Source of the DNA: JAAFIP01 sp043766985
GTDB taxonomy: Bacteria > Pseudomonadota > Gammaproteobacteria > Burkholderiales > Burkholderiaceae_C
Length of the DNA stretch: 46,323 nucleotides
Assembly: GCA_043766985.1 (NCBI GenBank)
Contig: JAYUHM010000255.1
Coordinates: 1 to 46,323 of the forward strand
Direction: 5' to 3'
Positions 10,301 through 18,542 of the stretch are shown piece after piece; the stretch's first letter is position 1, and each line of letters starts with the position of its first letter. The translations under genes and the position numbers were made by a program. The notes beneath the pieces are model-generated. The model saw only the letters and a list, made by a program, of their open reading frames with translations, did no database searches and had not been told where the DNA came from.

Positions 10301-13300
10301 TGCTGGCAGCACACCCGCAGACCGATGCGCCCACGCCTGAGATCGAGATCGAGCCTGAGATCGAGATCGAGATCGAGATCGAAAAAACCGAGCTTGCAGA
10401 CGCATTTGAGCGCACCGACCGGTCCGCGGCAGCGCCGCCAGACTTTTCAGCGTTTGCCACCCAGCCTATGGTGTTCCAGCCTGAACCCGAAGCGCAACCC
10501 GTGCATGACCTTGGCTTTGATCTTGGTAGTTCTGTTGCCAGTTCAGGCACCACGACTGCGGCCAGCTTGGCAGGCCTTGGGCTGGCGGGCGTTGGCGCCC
10601 TCGCGGCGACTACGTTCACAGCCTCTACTGCGGCCCCCGTGCCCGCAGCGCCCCCGGTGGCGGCACCCGTTCAGCCGTCCAGCTACAGCGCCAGCACGGC
10701 GACCTTTACCTCGGACGAGCAATACAAAGCCATTGGCCCCCTGCGCATCAGCTTGCAGCTGTACAACGTTTACCTCAACGAGGCCGACGAATGGTCCCGC
10801 CGCTTGGTGACATGCCTGACCGAATGGTCGCTGGAGCCCACGCAACCACTGCCAGGCGATTCCGTCATTTTTGCCCACTCCTTAGCTGGCAGTTCGTCGA
10901 CCGTGGGCTTTACGGCGCTGGCTGGCTTGGCACGCACGATGGAAAACGCGTTGCAGCACGTGCAAAATCTGAGCGAAGATGCTGGTTACTCGGCCCACGT
11001 GTACGCAGCAGACTTTGTCAACGCGGCTGAAGAAATTCGCCGCTTGCTGCACCAGTTTGCCGCGGGCCTGCTGCGCGAGCCAATGGCCTCCGTGGAAGAG
11101 GCGTTGGAACGCTGCCTTCGCGCGCCCGAGACAGCGTCCGAGTACCACAGCATGACGGCGTCGTCTGCAGACTCCAGCTTTGTTAATTTGGAAGAAAATG
11201 CGCCGCTAGCCCAACAGAGCACAGCACAACCAGCTATAGGTTTCGCAGCAAACGATGCACTGGAACATGCGCCCGCCCATCCTCCCGTAGAGCATCGTCC
11301 CGTAGACCATGCTCCCGTGGCAGAGATCGTGCAGTCGGGGTTTTCAACATTGGAGACCACCTCCAGCGTTACCGTCATTGCTGCCGCTACGGCCGCCGCA
11401 GTAGTTACTACGCTTACCGCTACGCCCGCCGTCCATAGCTTTGTGGCACCCGACGTGGCGGCGCCAGTTGAACCGGCCCTGGCCAATGCGTTTCCCGATG
11501 AGCCCATAGCTGCGCCAGTAGCCCAGACTATTTTTACGCCCTTGGGTTTAACCACGCCCAGCGTGGCAGCCAGCCCCGTGCTGGGTGTCGTAGCGCGCAG
11601 CCTGAGTGAGCAAGAGTCTGAAGACGAGATCGACGTTCTGGACGCGCTTGACCCAGATTTATTTCCGATTTTTGAAGAAGAGGCACTTGAGCTGTTTCCG
11701 CAGATGAGCAGTGCACTGCGCCAGTGGACGTCACGTCCCACCAATACGGGTGCTCGCTCAGAGGTGCTTCGTGGCTTGCACACGCTCAAAGGCAGCGCAC
11801 GCCTGGCAGGCGCCATGCGCCTGGGTGAATTGGCCCACCGCATGGAAAGCGCCATTGAGTACACCCCCGAGGACGAGGCAAGTACAGCCAAGATAGAGCC
11901 ATTGACCGGCTTACTGGACGGGATGCAGGCCAACTTTGACCGCTTGCGCCATCCGCAAGAGACCGCGCCCGCCGCGCCCGCCGCGCCCGCCGTGGCACCT
12001 GTGGCACCTGCAGCCCCTGCGGCAAGCCCAAGCGTTGGCGAGTCAACGTCGGTTGCCAGCCCGGCTACCAAAGCACCCGCCGCCGCTTTAACGGCGTTGG
12101 CCCCATTGCGCACTAGCAGTGCGGCATCGGCATCGCCTGTAGTGGCGGCGTCGGTGGTGCGCACCAACAGCAACCAAACGGTGCGCGTCCGCTCACAGTT
12201 GCTAGACCGGCTGGTAAACCAAGCTGGTGAGGTGATGATCACCCGCTCGCGCCTGGAGGCCGAGCTGGGGCAACTGCGCGGCTCGCTGGGCGATTTGACA
12301 GGCAACTTGGACAAGCTGCGCCACCAACTGCGTGACATTGAAGTGCAGTCCGAGTCGCAAATGCAGTCACGCATGGCGCTGGCCAAAGAAAACAACGCTG
12401 ATTTTGACCCACTGGAGTTTGACCGTTTTACCCGCGTGCAAGAGCTCACCCGCATGATGGCCGAGTCGGTGAACGACGTGGCCACGGTGCAGCGCAGTAT
12501 CCAGCGCACCGTTGAGGCAACCGAAGACGACCTGGTTGCCCAGGCGCGCCAAACCCGTGAACTGCAGCGCGATCTGCTGCGCACCCGCATGGTGGAGTTT
12601 GAAGGCATCTCTGAGCGCCTGTACCGCGTAGTGCGCCAGGCCAGCAAAGACGCCGGCAAGCAGGTCAAGCTGGACATTATTGGCGGCTCCATCGAAATGG
12701 ACCGTGGTGTGCTGGACCGCATGACCCCGGCGTTTGAACACCTGCTGCGCAATTGCGTGGCCCATGGTATTGAAACCACCGAGGCGCGCGTCAAGGCAGG
12801 TAAAGAGGCCAGCGGCCAAATCACCATCAGTTTGCACCAGGAAGGCAACGATATTTCGGTGGAGTTCAGAGACGACGGCGCTGGCTTGGACCTGGCCCGT
12901 ATTCGCGAACGCGCAACCGCCCAAGGCTTGCTGTCCAACGACAAACAGGTGGACGATTCCGAGGCCGCTAACCTGATCTTTACCCCCGGCTTTACCACCG
13001 CCACGCAAATCACCGAGCTGTCAGGCCGCGGTATTGGCATGGACGTGGTGCGCTCTGAGGTGGTGGCTTTGGGTGGCCGTATTGAAACCAGTACCGCCGC
13101 CGGGCAGGGCACCAACTTCAAGCTGGTCATGCCCTTAACCACCGCGGTGACGCAGGTGGTGATGCTGCGCATTGGCAACCTGTCGGTTGGCGTGCCGGCC
13201 AACTTGGTGGAGGTGGTGCGCCGCGCTACGCCCAAAGAGCTGCAAGCCGCCTACAACACCGGCACGTTTGACGTGGCAGGTGAGGCGCTGCCTTTCTTCT

Positions 13301-14082
13301 GGTCTGGCGCCTTGCTGCAGCACTCCCGTGCCAGCGACGCGGCGCCGGGTAAAACCATTCCTGTGCTGGTGTTTCGCAGCGCCGCGCAGCGTATCGTCGC
13401 CCACGTAGACGAAGTCTTGGGTAACCAGGAAGTGGTGGTAAAGAACTTGGGGCCACAGTTGTCACGTTTGCCAGGTTTGGCGGGCATGTCAGTGCTGGCG
13501 TCGGGCGCTGTCGCGCTGATCTACAACCCCGTGGCCTTGGCCGCGGTGTATGGCATGCAAGCCCGCGCCATGAGTGCCGACAAAGCCGAGCCACATGTGC
13601 TGGCCAACGCTGTCACGGACGTGGTCGCCCGCGATCTGTCGGGCGACGCTGCTCCGGTAGTGCCGTTGGTTCCCGCCAACCCAGCTTCCATATCTGCGCC
13701 GCACATTCCGTTGGTGTTGGTGGTGGACGACTCCATCACGGTGCGCCGCGTTACCCAGCGCCTGCTGCAGCGCGAGGGCTACCGCGTGGCCCTGGCGGCC
13801 GACGGTTTGCAGGCCTTGGAGCGTTTGGCCGAAGAGCTGCCCAGCGTGGTGTTGACCGATATTGAAATGCCGCGCATGGACGGCTTTGACCTGGTGCGAA
13901 ACCTGAAAGCCGACCCGCGTTTAGCCGGGCTGCCCATCATCACCATTACCTCCCGCATCGCTGAAAAGCACCGCGAGCATGCGATGGCGCTGGGCGTGAA
14001 CCACTACTTGGGCAAGCCTTACTCCGAAGAGGAGTTGCTTAGCCTGATTCGCCGCTACACGGCAATGGAAATGCCTGTATAA
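7372..14082 (+). CDS. chpA: ChpA/PilL hybrid sensor histidine kinase with multiple Hpt domains
   Basis: A 2236-residue CheA-type hybrid kinase at the core of the twitching-motility pathway. Visible Hpt phosphotransfer sites are HTLKGSSRMVG (His about 706), HSLAGSSSTVG (about 1168, Lys replaced by Ala) and HTLKGSARLAG (about 1470). The kinase core follows: a dimerisation segment near VNQAGEVMITRSRLEAEL, then HATPase boxes LLRNCVAHGIE (about 1793), DDGAGLDL and GRGIGMDVVRSEV. A CheW-like domain (MPLTTAVTQVVMLRIG) and a C-terminal receiver come last. The receiver has VVDDS near 2116, Asp in LTDIEMPRMDG near 2163, and GKPYS. Ala/Pro-rich linkers separate the domains. An alternative ATG lies 18 bp downstream at 7390. 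Very long antisense frames here are codon-bias shadows. The gene ends the cluster. Confidence 0.94.
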   Translation: MRALLSMQNLDTATAASGLDVADNDLGPLAWVLDELRKSLDTATKALRRYARDAELARGSDLATVDSGQLRISRQQLHQAVGALEMVGFTGPATVLRSMESAVQRFVTRPDLCTEAAAIKIERASFALTGYLETLLSGKTQSPVALFVQYAQVQDIAGASRVHPADLWPYAWRWTNVADTGATPAAINADTRTQFDKAALMVIKAFDAPAAGDLAKLCAAIAAPAGQAVDRQFTIFWRIAAGFFEAIAINSLVGDVYVKRTVSRILIQLASHTKGDMTVSDRLAQDLLFFCAQAQPQGMAPLLGEVRMAYGLAAHPPISYTTSSYGQFDPALLVQARKRITTAKESWSGLSAGDMGKLRAVQDQFSLIVDSITKLLPSGQTLSAALMGVAESAAKSGKAPEPALGMEVATSILYLEAGFEDFDPNDPALAERVKHLASRVENARQGATNQPLEPWMEELYRRVSDRQTMGSVVGELKTSLGDLEKSLDQFFRDPQDKTVLDNVPSRLAQMRGVLSVLGLDQAAQTVMRMRDSVEQIMVTEVDDVRARAAGTFDKLGNNLGSLGFLIDMLSYQPVLAKKLFVFDEESGELKPLMGRVSTPIPLTERPAPVPAVADAQDSSKSSGVLAAAAVAATAVAAASLLLPAATPIPLPLPATVEDAADDDAELLDIFLEEAREVIANGHEAVTALESDPSNLADLTTLRRAFHTLKGSSRMVGLNTFGDAGWSLEQMLNAWLADQKPADDSLRSTASEGLSGMARWVEDIAAGKAQSWSAAPFHASADSLRLHGLFLPLQLGEVADSESPQDALNLLEVPTMASLASDELAATPAPVAAVVSQPTDMDFAFDLSLPELEAVPPQVHQPQDALPEGAHAPFTLELHDPSTVTVDDGLSFVDLGEPGDLPAAASVDITEEELADEFADIFGDAPVPELPVVAAPDILASDDFEFDIGDDLALPADELVSADEFAAFERAMQEQDALLAAHPQTDAPTPEIEIEPEIEIEIEIEKTELADAFERTDRSAAAPPDFSAFATQPMVFQPEPEAQPVHDLGFDLGSSVASSGTTTAASLAGLGLAGVGALAATTFTASTAAPVPAAPPVAAPVQPSSYSASTATFTSDEQYKAIGPLRISLQLYNVYLNEADEWSRRLVTCLTEWSLEPTQPLPGDSVIFAHSLAGSSSTVGFTALAGLARTMENALQHVQNLSEDAGYSAHVYAADFVNAAEEIRRLLHQFAAGLLREPMASVEEALERCLRAPETASEYHSMTASSADSSFVNLEENAPLAQQSTAQPAIGFAANDALEHAPAHPPVEHRPVDHAPVAEIVQSGFSTLETTSSVTVIAAATAAAVVTTLTATPAVHSFVAPDVAAPVEPALANAFPDEPIAAPVAQTIFTPLGLTTPSVAASPVLGVVARSLSEQESEDEIDVLDALDPDLFPIFEEEALELFPQMSSALRQWTSRPTNTGARSEVLRGLHTLKGSARLAGAMRLGELAHRMESAIEYTPEDEASTAKIEPLTGLLDGMQANFDRLRHPQETAPAAPAAPAVAPVAPAAPAASPSVGESTSVASPATKAPAAALTALAPLRTSSAASASPVVAASVVRTNSNQTVRVRSQLLDRLVNQAGEVMITRSRLEAELGQLRGSLGDLTGNLDKLRHQLRDIEVQSESQMQSRMALAKENNADFDPLEFDRFTRVQELTRMMAESVNDVATVQRSIQRTVEATEDDLVAQARQTRELQRDLLRTRMVEFEGISERLYRVVRQASKDAGKQVKLDIIGGSIEMDRGVLDRMTPAFEHLLRNCVAHGIETTEARVKAGKEASGQITISLHQEGNDISVEFRDDGAGLDLARIRERATAQGLLSNDKQVDDSEAANLIFTPGFTTATQITELSGRGIGMDVVRSEVVALGGRIETSTAAGQGTNFKLVMPLTTAVTQVVMLRIGNLSVGVPANLVEVVRRATPKELQAAYNTGTFDVAGEALPFFWSGALLQHSRASDAAPGKTIPVLVFRSAAQRIVAHVDEVLGNQEVVVKNLGPQLSRLPGLAGMSVLASGAVALIYNPVALAAVYGMQARAMSADKAEPHVLANAVTDVVARDLSGDAAPVVPLVPANPASISAPHIPLVLVVDDSITVRRVTQRLLQREGYRVALAADGLQALERLAEELPSVVLTDIEMPRMDGFDLVRNLKADPRLAGLPIITITSRIAEKHREHAMALGVNHYLGKPYSEEELLSLIRRYTAMEMPV
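10339..10382 (+). repeat. GAGATC hexamer microsatellite inside chpA
   Basis: Six or more copies of GAGATC, interrupted once by GAGCCT, encode an alternating Glu-Ile run (EIEIE-P-EIEIEIEIE) in a linker at about residues 990-1003 of ChpA. The unit length is a multiple of three, so slippage would change linker length without shifting the frame. Confidence 0.9.
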
Positions 14083-14109
14083 CGTCAATTACTAGAGAAA
14101 TGGCGCAAA

Positions 14110-14153
14110 AGCCCAATAGAGTAGGGCACAAGGTGCTATTGAATTTATAGTAG
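14110..14153 (+). repeat. Intergenic AGCCCAATAG repeat, copy 3
   Basis: Forward copy 28 bp after the chpA stop codon, just before the rho-independent terminator. Confidence 0.8.
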
Positions 14154-14164
14154 TTGATGAGGTC

Positions 14165-14204
14165 AAAAAAGCCGCAGCGTGTGAAGCGTCGCGGCTTTTT
14201 TGTT
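14165..14204 (+). terminator. Rho-independent terminator, probably bidirectional
   Basis: The stem AAAAAAGCCGC (14165-14175) pairs with GCGGCTTTTTT (14191-14201). There is a T-run on the plus strand and a matching one on the minus strand. It lies between the convergent genes chpA and phrB and can serve both. Confidence 0.9.
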
Positions 14205-15713
14205 TCATGCGGCGGTTTTCTTAACCACTGCGTAGCGCAGCAAGGTCTTGGCGCGCGCCTCGTCGTGCTGCACTAGGCGGTGTGGGTAGTCTTTGCCCAG
14301 CGCTACGCCCGCAGCCAGCAGTTCCAGCGGTGTGGCTTCCCACGGCGCATGCAAGGCGGCGTCGGGCAGCTGGGCCAGCTGCGGCAAATAGCGGCGGATA
14401 AACTTACCCTGCGCATCAAAGCGGGCGCTTTGGCTGCTGGGGTTGAAGATGCGAAAGTAGGGCTGCGCATCGCAGCCGCTGCTGGACGCCCATTGCCAGC
14501 CGCCATTGTTGGCAGACAGGTCAAAGTCGTTGAGCTTTTCTGCAAAATACTTCTCGCCCCAACGCCAGTCTAGCCCTAAGTCTTTGGTTAAAAAGCTGGC
14601 CACCACCATGCGCAGGCGGTTGTGCATATAGCCAGTCTGGTTGATCTGCATCATGGCGGCATCCACAATGGGGTAGCCCGTGCGGCCCTCGCACCAGGCG
14701 GTAAACAGCGCCTTCGCTGGCCTACCCTGTTCCCAGGCAATGGCATCGTATTCCGGCTTAAAGCCGCCCTGGGCCACGCGCGGGAAGTTGGCCAGTATCT
14801 GGGCATAAAAGTCGCGCCAAATCAGCTCGCTCAGCCATACCCGCGCACCCTCGCTGCCCGCCAGCACCCGCTGGTGGGCTGTGGCGCACAGCTTGCGGAT
14901 CGACACCGTGCCAAAACGCAAATGCACCCCCAGGTAGCTGGGGCCCTTTACCGCTGGAAAGTCGCGCGTGGCGTGGTAGTGGTCCATGCGCTCAAAAAAC
15001 TCCGCAAACAAGTTGCGGCCACCGCTTACGCCAGTGGGTATTTTCAGATCACGAAGGTTGGTTTTTTCAAAACCCAAGGCCGCCAAACTGGGCACGCCCT
15101 GCGCAAAATCTGCAGGTGCAGCCACCAGGGAGGCCGCGTAATGCTCGGTGGGGTAGGGCTTCAGGTAGTAGTCATTGAGTTTTTTCAGCCAGGCATTTTT
15201 GTATGGGGTGAAAACACCGTAGGGCTTGTTGCCCAGCGTGAGCACTTCTTCCCGCTCAAAAATCACATGGTCTTTAAAGCTTAAAAAGCGTACCCCTTCG
15301 TTGGCCAGTGCCCCCAGCACGGCGGCGTCCCGGGCTATGGCCTGGGGCTCGTAGTCGTGGTTGGTAAACACGGCTTGTACATCCAGCGCGTGCGCCAAAT
15401 GGGGTATCTCGTCTTTGGCCCAGGCGTGCCGTACGATCAAAACGGGTCGCTGGTCGGCCGGTTCATGGGCCGGTTCATGGGCCGGTTGGTGGGCCAGCAA
15501 GGCGCGCAACTGCATGTCCAGGTCTACCAGCGACTCGCGAATAAACTCCACCCGCCTGTCTGCGCGCGGCAGTGGCGCCAAAATTTCTTTGTCGAACACA
15601 AACACGCAGACCACCTTTTTGCAGCTTTTCAAGGCGTGGTACAGCGCCGCGTTGTCGTCTGCTCGCAGGTCTCGGCGAAACCACATCAGGCCTTTGTCGT
15701 AAGAGGTGCGCAT
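14205..15713 (-). CDS. phrB: Deoxyribodipyrimidine photolyase
   Basis: A 502-residue class I DNA photolyase that uses blue light and FADH to split cyclobutane pyrimidine dimers. The N-terminus GLMWFRRDLRADDNAAL is the antenna-binding Rossmann domain signature. The C-terminal FAD domain has LIWRDFYAQI, EGRTGYPIVDAAM, GYMHNRLRM, and WQWASSSGCDAQPYFRIFNP. The frame extends upstream to 15791, but the family start MRTSYDKGLMW at 15713 fits better and avoids 26 non-homologous residues. An imperfect repeat gives AHEPAHEPA near residue 100 (tandem CCGGTTCATGGG units at 15460-15485). It converges on chpA across a shared terminator. Confidence 0.95.
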   Translation of the reverse strand: MRTSYDKGLMWFRRDLRADDNAALYHALKSCKKVVCVFVFDKEILAPLPRADRRVEFIRESLVDLDMQLRALLAHQPAHEPAHEPADQRPVLIVRHAWAKDEIPHLAHALDVQAVFTNHDYEPQAIARDAAVLGALANEGVRFLSFKDHVIFEREEVLTLGNKPYGVFTPYKNAWLKKLNDYYLKPYPTEHYAASLVAAPADFAQGVPSLAALGFEKTNLRDLKIPTGVSGGRNLFAEFFERMDHYHATRDFPAVKGPSYLGVHLRFGTVSIRKLCATAHQRVLAGSEGARVWLSELIWRDFYAQILANFPRVAQGGFKPEYDAIAWEQGRPAKALFTAWCEGRTGYPIVDAAMMQINQTGYMHNRLRMVVASFLTKDLGLDWRWGEKYFAEKLNDFDLSANNGGWQWASSSGCDAQPYFRIFNPSSQSARFDAQGKFIRRYLPQLAQLPDAALHAPWEATPLELLAAGVALGKDYPHRLVQHDEARAKTLLRYAVVKKTAA

Positions 15714-15824
15714 AGTGTTGCTGGTAGCTATGGGCCCGATTGTGGCGTAAGTTGGTTTGTTGCGGCCAACGCGGGGTTTATACCCGGGCACTGCCTACGC
15801 GCGGGAAGCGCGTAAAATTACCGC

Positions 15825-16496
15825 ATGGCCACCGAGCAACATTCCATCAACCTGACGCACCATTTTTTGATCGCCATGCCGTCGATGGTGGACGCTACGT
15901 TTGCCAAGTCGGTGGTGTACCTGTGCGAGCATACCGAGCGCGGGGCTTTGGGCCTGGTGATCAACAAACCCAGCGATTTGAAGCTACCGGGCCTGTTTGC
16001 CAAAGTAGACCTGCCCCTGCGCCGCGCAGATTTGATTGAGCTGCCAGTCTACGAGGGCGGCCCCGTGCACACCGAGCGCGGCTTTGTGCTGCACGAACAG
16101 CAAACCGCGCACAGCGTCACCTTTGTCGACATGCAGGCCGTGCCGCTGACGCCGCATGACGGCAGCGACCCGGTGCAGGAGCCTGATGACGACATCAAAG
16201 CGCCGTTTTACGCCTCGTCCATGCTCATCCCCGGTGGGCTGGAGATGACCACGTCCAAGGACGTGCTGGAAGCCCTGTCCAGCGGCGCCGGCCCGCGCAA
16301 AGTGCTGATATCGCTGGGCTACTCGTCCTGGGGTGAAGGCCAGCTGGAAAGCGAGCTGGCCGAGAACGCCTGGCTGACCGTCGAAGCCGATGCAGCGGTG
16401 ATTTTTGATACCCCGGTAGAGCAGCGCTACGCCAAGGCGCTGGCCTTGCTGGGCCTGCAAGAGTGGATGATCTCCCCTACGGCGGGGCGCGCATGA
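15825..16496 (+). CDS. YqgE/AlgH family protein
   Basis: A 223-residue protein of the YqgE/AlgH (DUF179) family. The N-terminus LTHHFLIAMPSMVDATFAKS and the following VVYLCEHTERGALGLVINKP are the family signature. The C-terminal half has VLISLGYSSWGEGQLESEL, also conserved. The biochemical role of the family is unclear. In many proteobacteria it precedes the Holliday-junction resolvase-like gene, as here, where the stop codon overlaps the ruvX start in ATGA. It begins the yqgE-ruvX-pyrR-pyrB-pyrC'-plsC run. Confidence 0.92.
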   Translation: MATEQHSINLTHHFLIAMPSMVDATFAKSVVYLCEHTERGALGLVINKPSDLKLPGLFAKVDLPLRRADLIELPVYEGGPVHTERGFVLHEQQTAHSVTFVDMQAVPLTPHDGSDPVQEPDDDIKAPFYASSMLIPGGLEMTTSKDVLEALSSGAGPRKVLISLGYSSWGEGQLESELAENAWLTVEADAAVIFDTPVEQRYAKALALLGLQEWMISPTAGRA

Positions 16497-16969
16497 GCGC
16501 AGCCGCTGCCATGGCTGCTACCCACCCTTCCCCATCGCCCAGCGTTTCCGTCAGCATTTCGCCCGTGGTGCCAGCGGTGCCACCCCAGCAGCAATCCTTT
16601 TTAGCCTTTGACTTTGGCACCCAACGCACGGGTGTCGCCGTAGGCAACCGCCTCACGCGCTCGGCCCAGGCCATCAAAACCGTCAAAGCTGAAGGCGACG
16701 CACGTTTTGCGCCAATTGCCGCCCTCATCAAAGAATGGCAACCCCATGCGCTGGTGGTGGGCGTACCGCGCCACCCCGACGGCAACCCGCACGAGATGAC
16801 CCAACGCGCCCAGCGCTTTGCGCGCCAGTTGGCCGGGCGCTTTAACCTGCCGGTGCACGAGGTAGACGAGCGCTACAGCAGCGTAGAGGCCGCCTCGCAA
16901 GGCGCCAAAGATTTGGACGCTGAATCGGCGCGTATCATTCTGGAACAATTTTTAAGGGACATTGCATGA
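16493..16969 (+). CDS. ruvX: RuvX/YqgF-type pre-16S rRNA nuclease (Holliday junction resolvase-like)
   Basis: A 158-residue RNase H-fold nuclease. The catalytic core begins with FLAFDFGTQRTGVAVGN, including the first catalytic Asp, continues with VVGVPRHPDG, and ends with VDERYSSVEA and an acidic C-terminal helix. Homologues process the 5' end of 16S rRNA. The older name refers to proposed Holliday junction resolution. The start at 16493 overlaps the yqgE stop (ATGA). It gives an N-terminal extension of about 35 residues rich in Ser, Pro and Val before the core, longer than in E. coli. The stop overlaps the pyrR start by 4 bp. Confidence 0.9.
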   Translation: MSAAAAMAATHPSPSPSVSVSISPVVPAVPPQQQSFLAFDFGTQRTGVAVGNRLTRSAQAIKTVKAEGDARFAPIAALIKEWQPHALVVGVPRHPDGNPHEMTQRAQRFARQLAGRFNLPVHEVDERYSSVEAASQGAKDLDAESARIILEQFLRDIA

Positions 16970-17556
16970 GTGAACAATTGAGCGATGCCGGGCCGCCCCA
17001 AGGCGCGAGGGCCCCCTCGGGGGGCAGCGCAGCACACGCAGTGGCCAGCGTGGGGGCATTGTTGCTTGACGCCCAGGCGCTGTATGCCCAGCTGCTCAAG
17101 GGCGTGCGTAGCATGCGCGGGGCTGACACGCACTTGGTGGGCATCACCTCAGGCGGCGCCTGGCTGGCCGAGGCTTTGCACAAAGACCTGGGCCTGGCGG
17201 GCAAGCCCGGCATCATCTCGTCGGCCATGCACCGCGACGACTTTGCCCAGCGCGGCCTGGCCAGCAGCGCGCAAACGCAAATTCCGTTTGATGTGAACGG
17301 CGCTGACATTATTTTGCTGGACGACGTGCTGTACACCGGCCGCACCATCCGCGCGGTGTTGAACGAACTGTTTGACTATGGCCGCCCCGCCAAGGTGCAA
17401 CTGGCGGTGCTGGTAGACCGCGGCGGCAGGCAACTGCCGGTTGAAGCCAGCTTTGCCGCCGCCCGTGTGGCCCTGCCAGACGCGCAGCAGCTGGCCTTGG
17501 CGCGCGGCGACGATGGCAAGCTGAGCTTTGAAGTTCACAGTGCAGAAAAATCCTAA
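16966..17556 (+). CDS. pyrR: PyrR-like phosphoribosyltransferase / pyrimidine operon regulator
   Basis: A type I phosphoribosyltransferase-fold protein of 196 residues. The PRPP-binding loop is DIILLDDVLYTGRTIRA at about residues 114-130, followed by ELFDYGRPAKVQLAVLVDRG, which is typical of PyrR. PyrR proteins have uracil phosphoribosyltransferase activity, and in Gram-positives they attenuate pyr mRNA. The regulatory role in betaproteobacteria is less established. The gene is directly upstream of pyrB. Residues 6-31 are unlike PyrR and are encoded by a GC-rich palindromic element (see separate entry), while the conserved protein begins near LLLDAQALYAQLL. It starts 4 bp inside ruvX. Confidence 0.88.
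   Translation: MSEQLSDAGPPQGARAPSGGSAAHAVASVGALLLDAQALYAQLLKGVRSMRGADTHLVGITSGGAWLAEALHKDLGLAGKPGIISSAMHRDDFAQRGLASSAQTQIPFDVNGADIILLDDVLYTGRTIRAVLNELFDYGRPAKVQLAVLVDRGGRQLPVEASFAAARVALPDAQQLALARGDDGKLSFEVHSAEKS
16983..17058 (+). repeat. GC-rich palindromic element inside the pyrR N-terminus
   Basis: The stretch includes GGCCGCCCCAAGGCGCG and the hairpin GCCCCC-TC-GGGGGGC (17011-17025), then GCAGTGGCCAGCGTGGGGGC. I recall near-identical hairpin elements as common intergenic repeats in Comamonadaceae genomes. Here it is translated in frame as about 26 residues of PyrR. Confidence 0.6.
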
Positions 17557-17570
17557 GAAGTAGCCCCCCA

Positions 17571-18533
17571 ATGCTCTACAAACGCAACCCCCAACTCAAT
17601 AAAAACGGTGAGCTGGTCCATCTGCTGTCCACTGAAGGCCTGCCCAAAGCCATCCTCACACATATTCTGGACACCGCGGGCAACTTTGTCAGCGTGAGCG
17701 ACCGCGAGGTCAAAAAGGTACCGCTCTTGCGCGGTAAATCGGTTTTCAATCTGTTCTTTGAAAACTCCACGCGCACCCGCACCACGTTCGAGATTGCCGC
17801 CACGCGTTTAAGTGCCGACGTGATCAACCTGGACATTGCCCGCTCATCGGCCAGCAAAGGCGAGTCGCTGCTGGACACGATAGCCAACCTCAGCGCCATG
17901 GCGGCAGACATCTTTGTGGTGCGCCACAGTGAATCTGGCGCTCCGTATCTGATAGCGCAGCACGTAGCCCCGCATGTGCATGTCATCAACGCGGGTGACG
18001 GCCGCCACGCGCACCCCACGCAGGGCCTGCTGGACATGTACACCATTCGCCACTACAAAGGCGATTTTTCCAACCTCACCGTGGCCATCGTCGGCGATGT
18101 GCTGCACTCGCGCGTGGCGCGCTCCGACATTCACGCTTTAACTACCCTGGGCTGCGCCGAAGTGCGCGCCGTAGGCCCCAAAACCTTGGTGCCCAGCGAC
18201 CTGAGCCAAATGGGTGTGCGCGTGTGCCACACCCTGGAAGAAGGCATCAAGGGCGCTGACGTGGTCATCATGCTGCGCCTGCAAAGCGAGCGCATGAGCG
18301 GCGCGTTGCTGCCCTCCAGCCAGGAGTTTTTCAAGAACTTTGGCCTGACGCCCGAGAAGCTGCAACTGGCCAAGCCCGACGCCATCGTCATGCACCCCGG
18401 GCCCATTAACCGGGGTGTAGAAATCGACTCGGCCGTGGTGGACGGCAAGCAAAGCGTCATCTTGCCGCAGGTCACCTTTGGCATCGCGGTGCGCATGGCG
18501 GTGATGAGTATCGTGGCAGGCAACGAGGCATAA
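17571..18533 (+). CDS. pyrB: Aspartate carbamoyltransferase catalytic subunit
   Basis: PyrB condenses carbamoyl phosphate and aspartate to carbamoyl aspartate, the committed step of pyrimidine synthesis. The 320-residue protein has the carbamoyl phosphate-binding loop NSTRTRTTFE (STRTR at 66-70). It also has HPTQGLLDMYTI, the MLRLQSERM region and MHPGPINRGVEI. It lies 14 bp after pyrR and 9 bp before pyrC'. No pyrI regulatory gene is present. In enzymes of this type PyrB forms a large complex with an inactive dihydroorotase homologue, which the next gene appears to encode. Confidence 0.96.
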   Translation: MLYKRNPQLNKNGELVHLLSTEGLPKAILTHILDTAGNFVSVSDREVKKVPLLRGKSVFNLFFENSTRTRTTFEIAATRLSADVINLDIARSSASKGESLLDTIANLSAMAADIFVVRHSESGAPYLIAQHVAPHVHVINAGDGRHAHPTQGLLDMYTIRHYKGDFSNLTVAIVGDVLHSRVARSDIHALTTLGCAEVRAVGPKTLVPSDLSQMGVRVCHTLEEGIKGADVVIMLRLQSERMSGALLPSSQEFFKNFGLTPEKLQLAKPDAIVMHPGPINRGVEIDSAVVDGKQSVILPQVTFGIAVRMAVMSIVAGNEA

Positions 18534-18542
18534 GGCACAAAA

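Noticed and set aside
9081..10619. Long minus-strand open frame (512 codons) across chpA
   Set aside because: Antisense to a well-supported kinase gene; the product is Ser/Ala-rich with no domain, as expected from high-GC codon bias.
10986..13235. Very long minus-strand open frame (749 codons) across chpA
   Set aside because: Same reason; low-complexity product and no ribosome site, while the plus-strand kinase motifs are intact.
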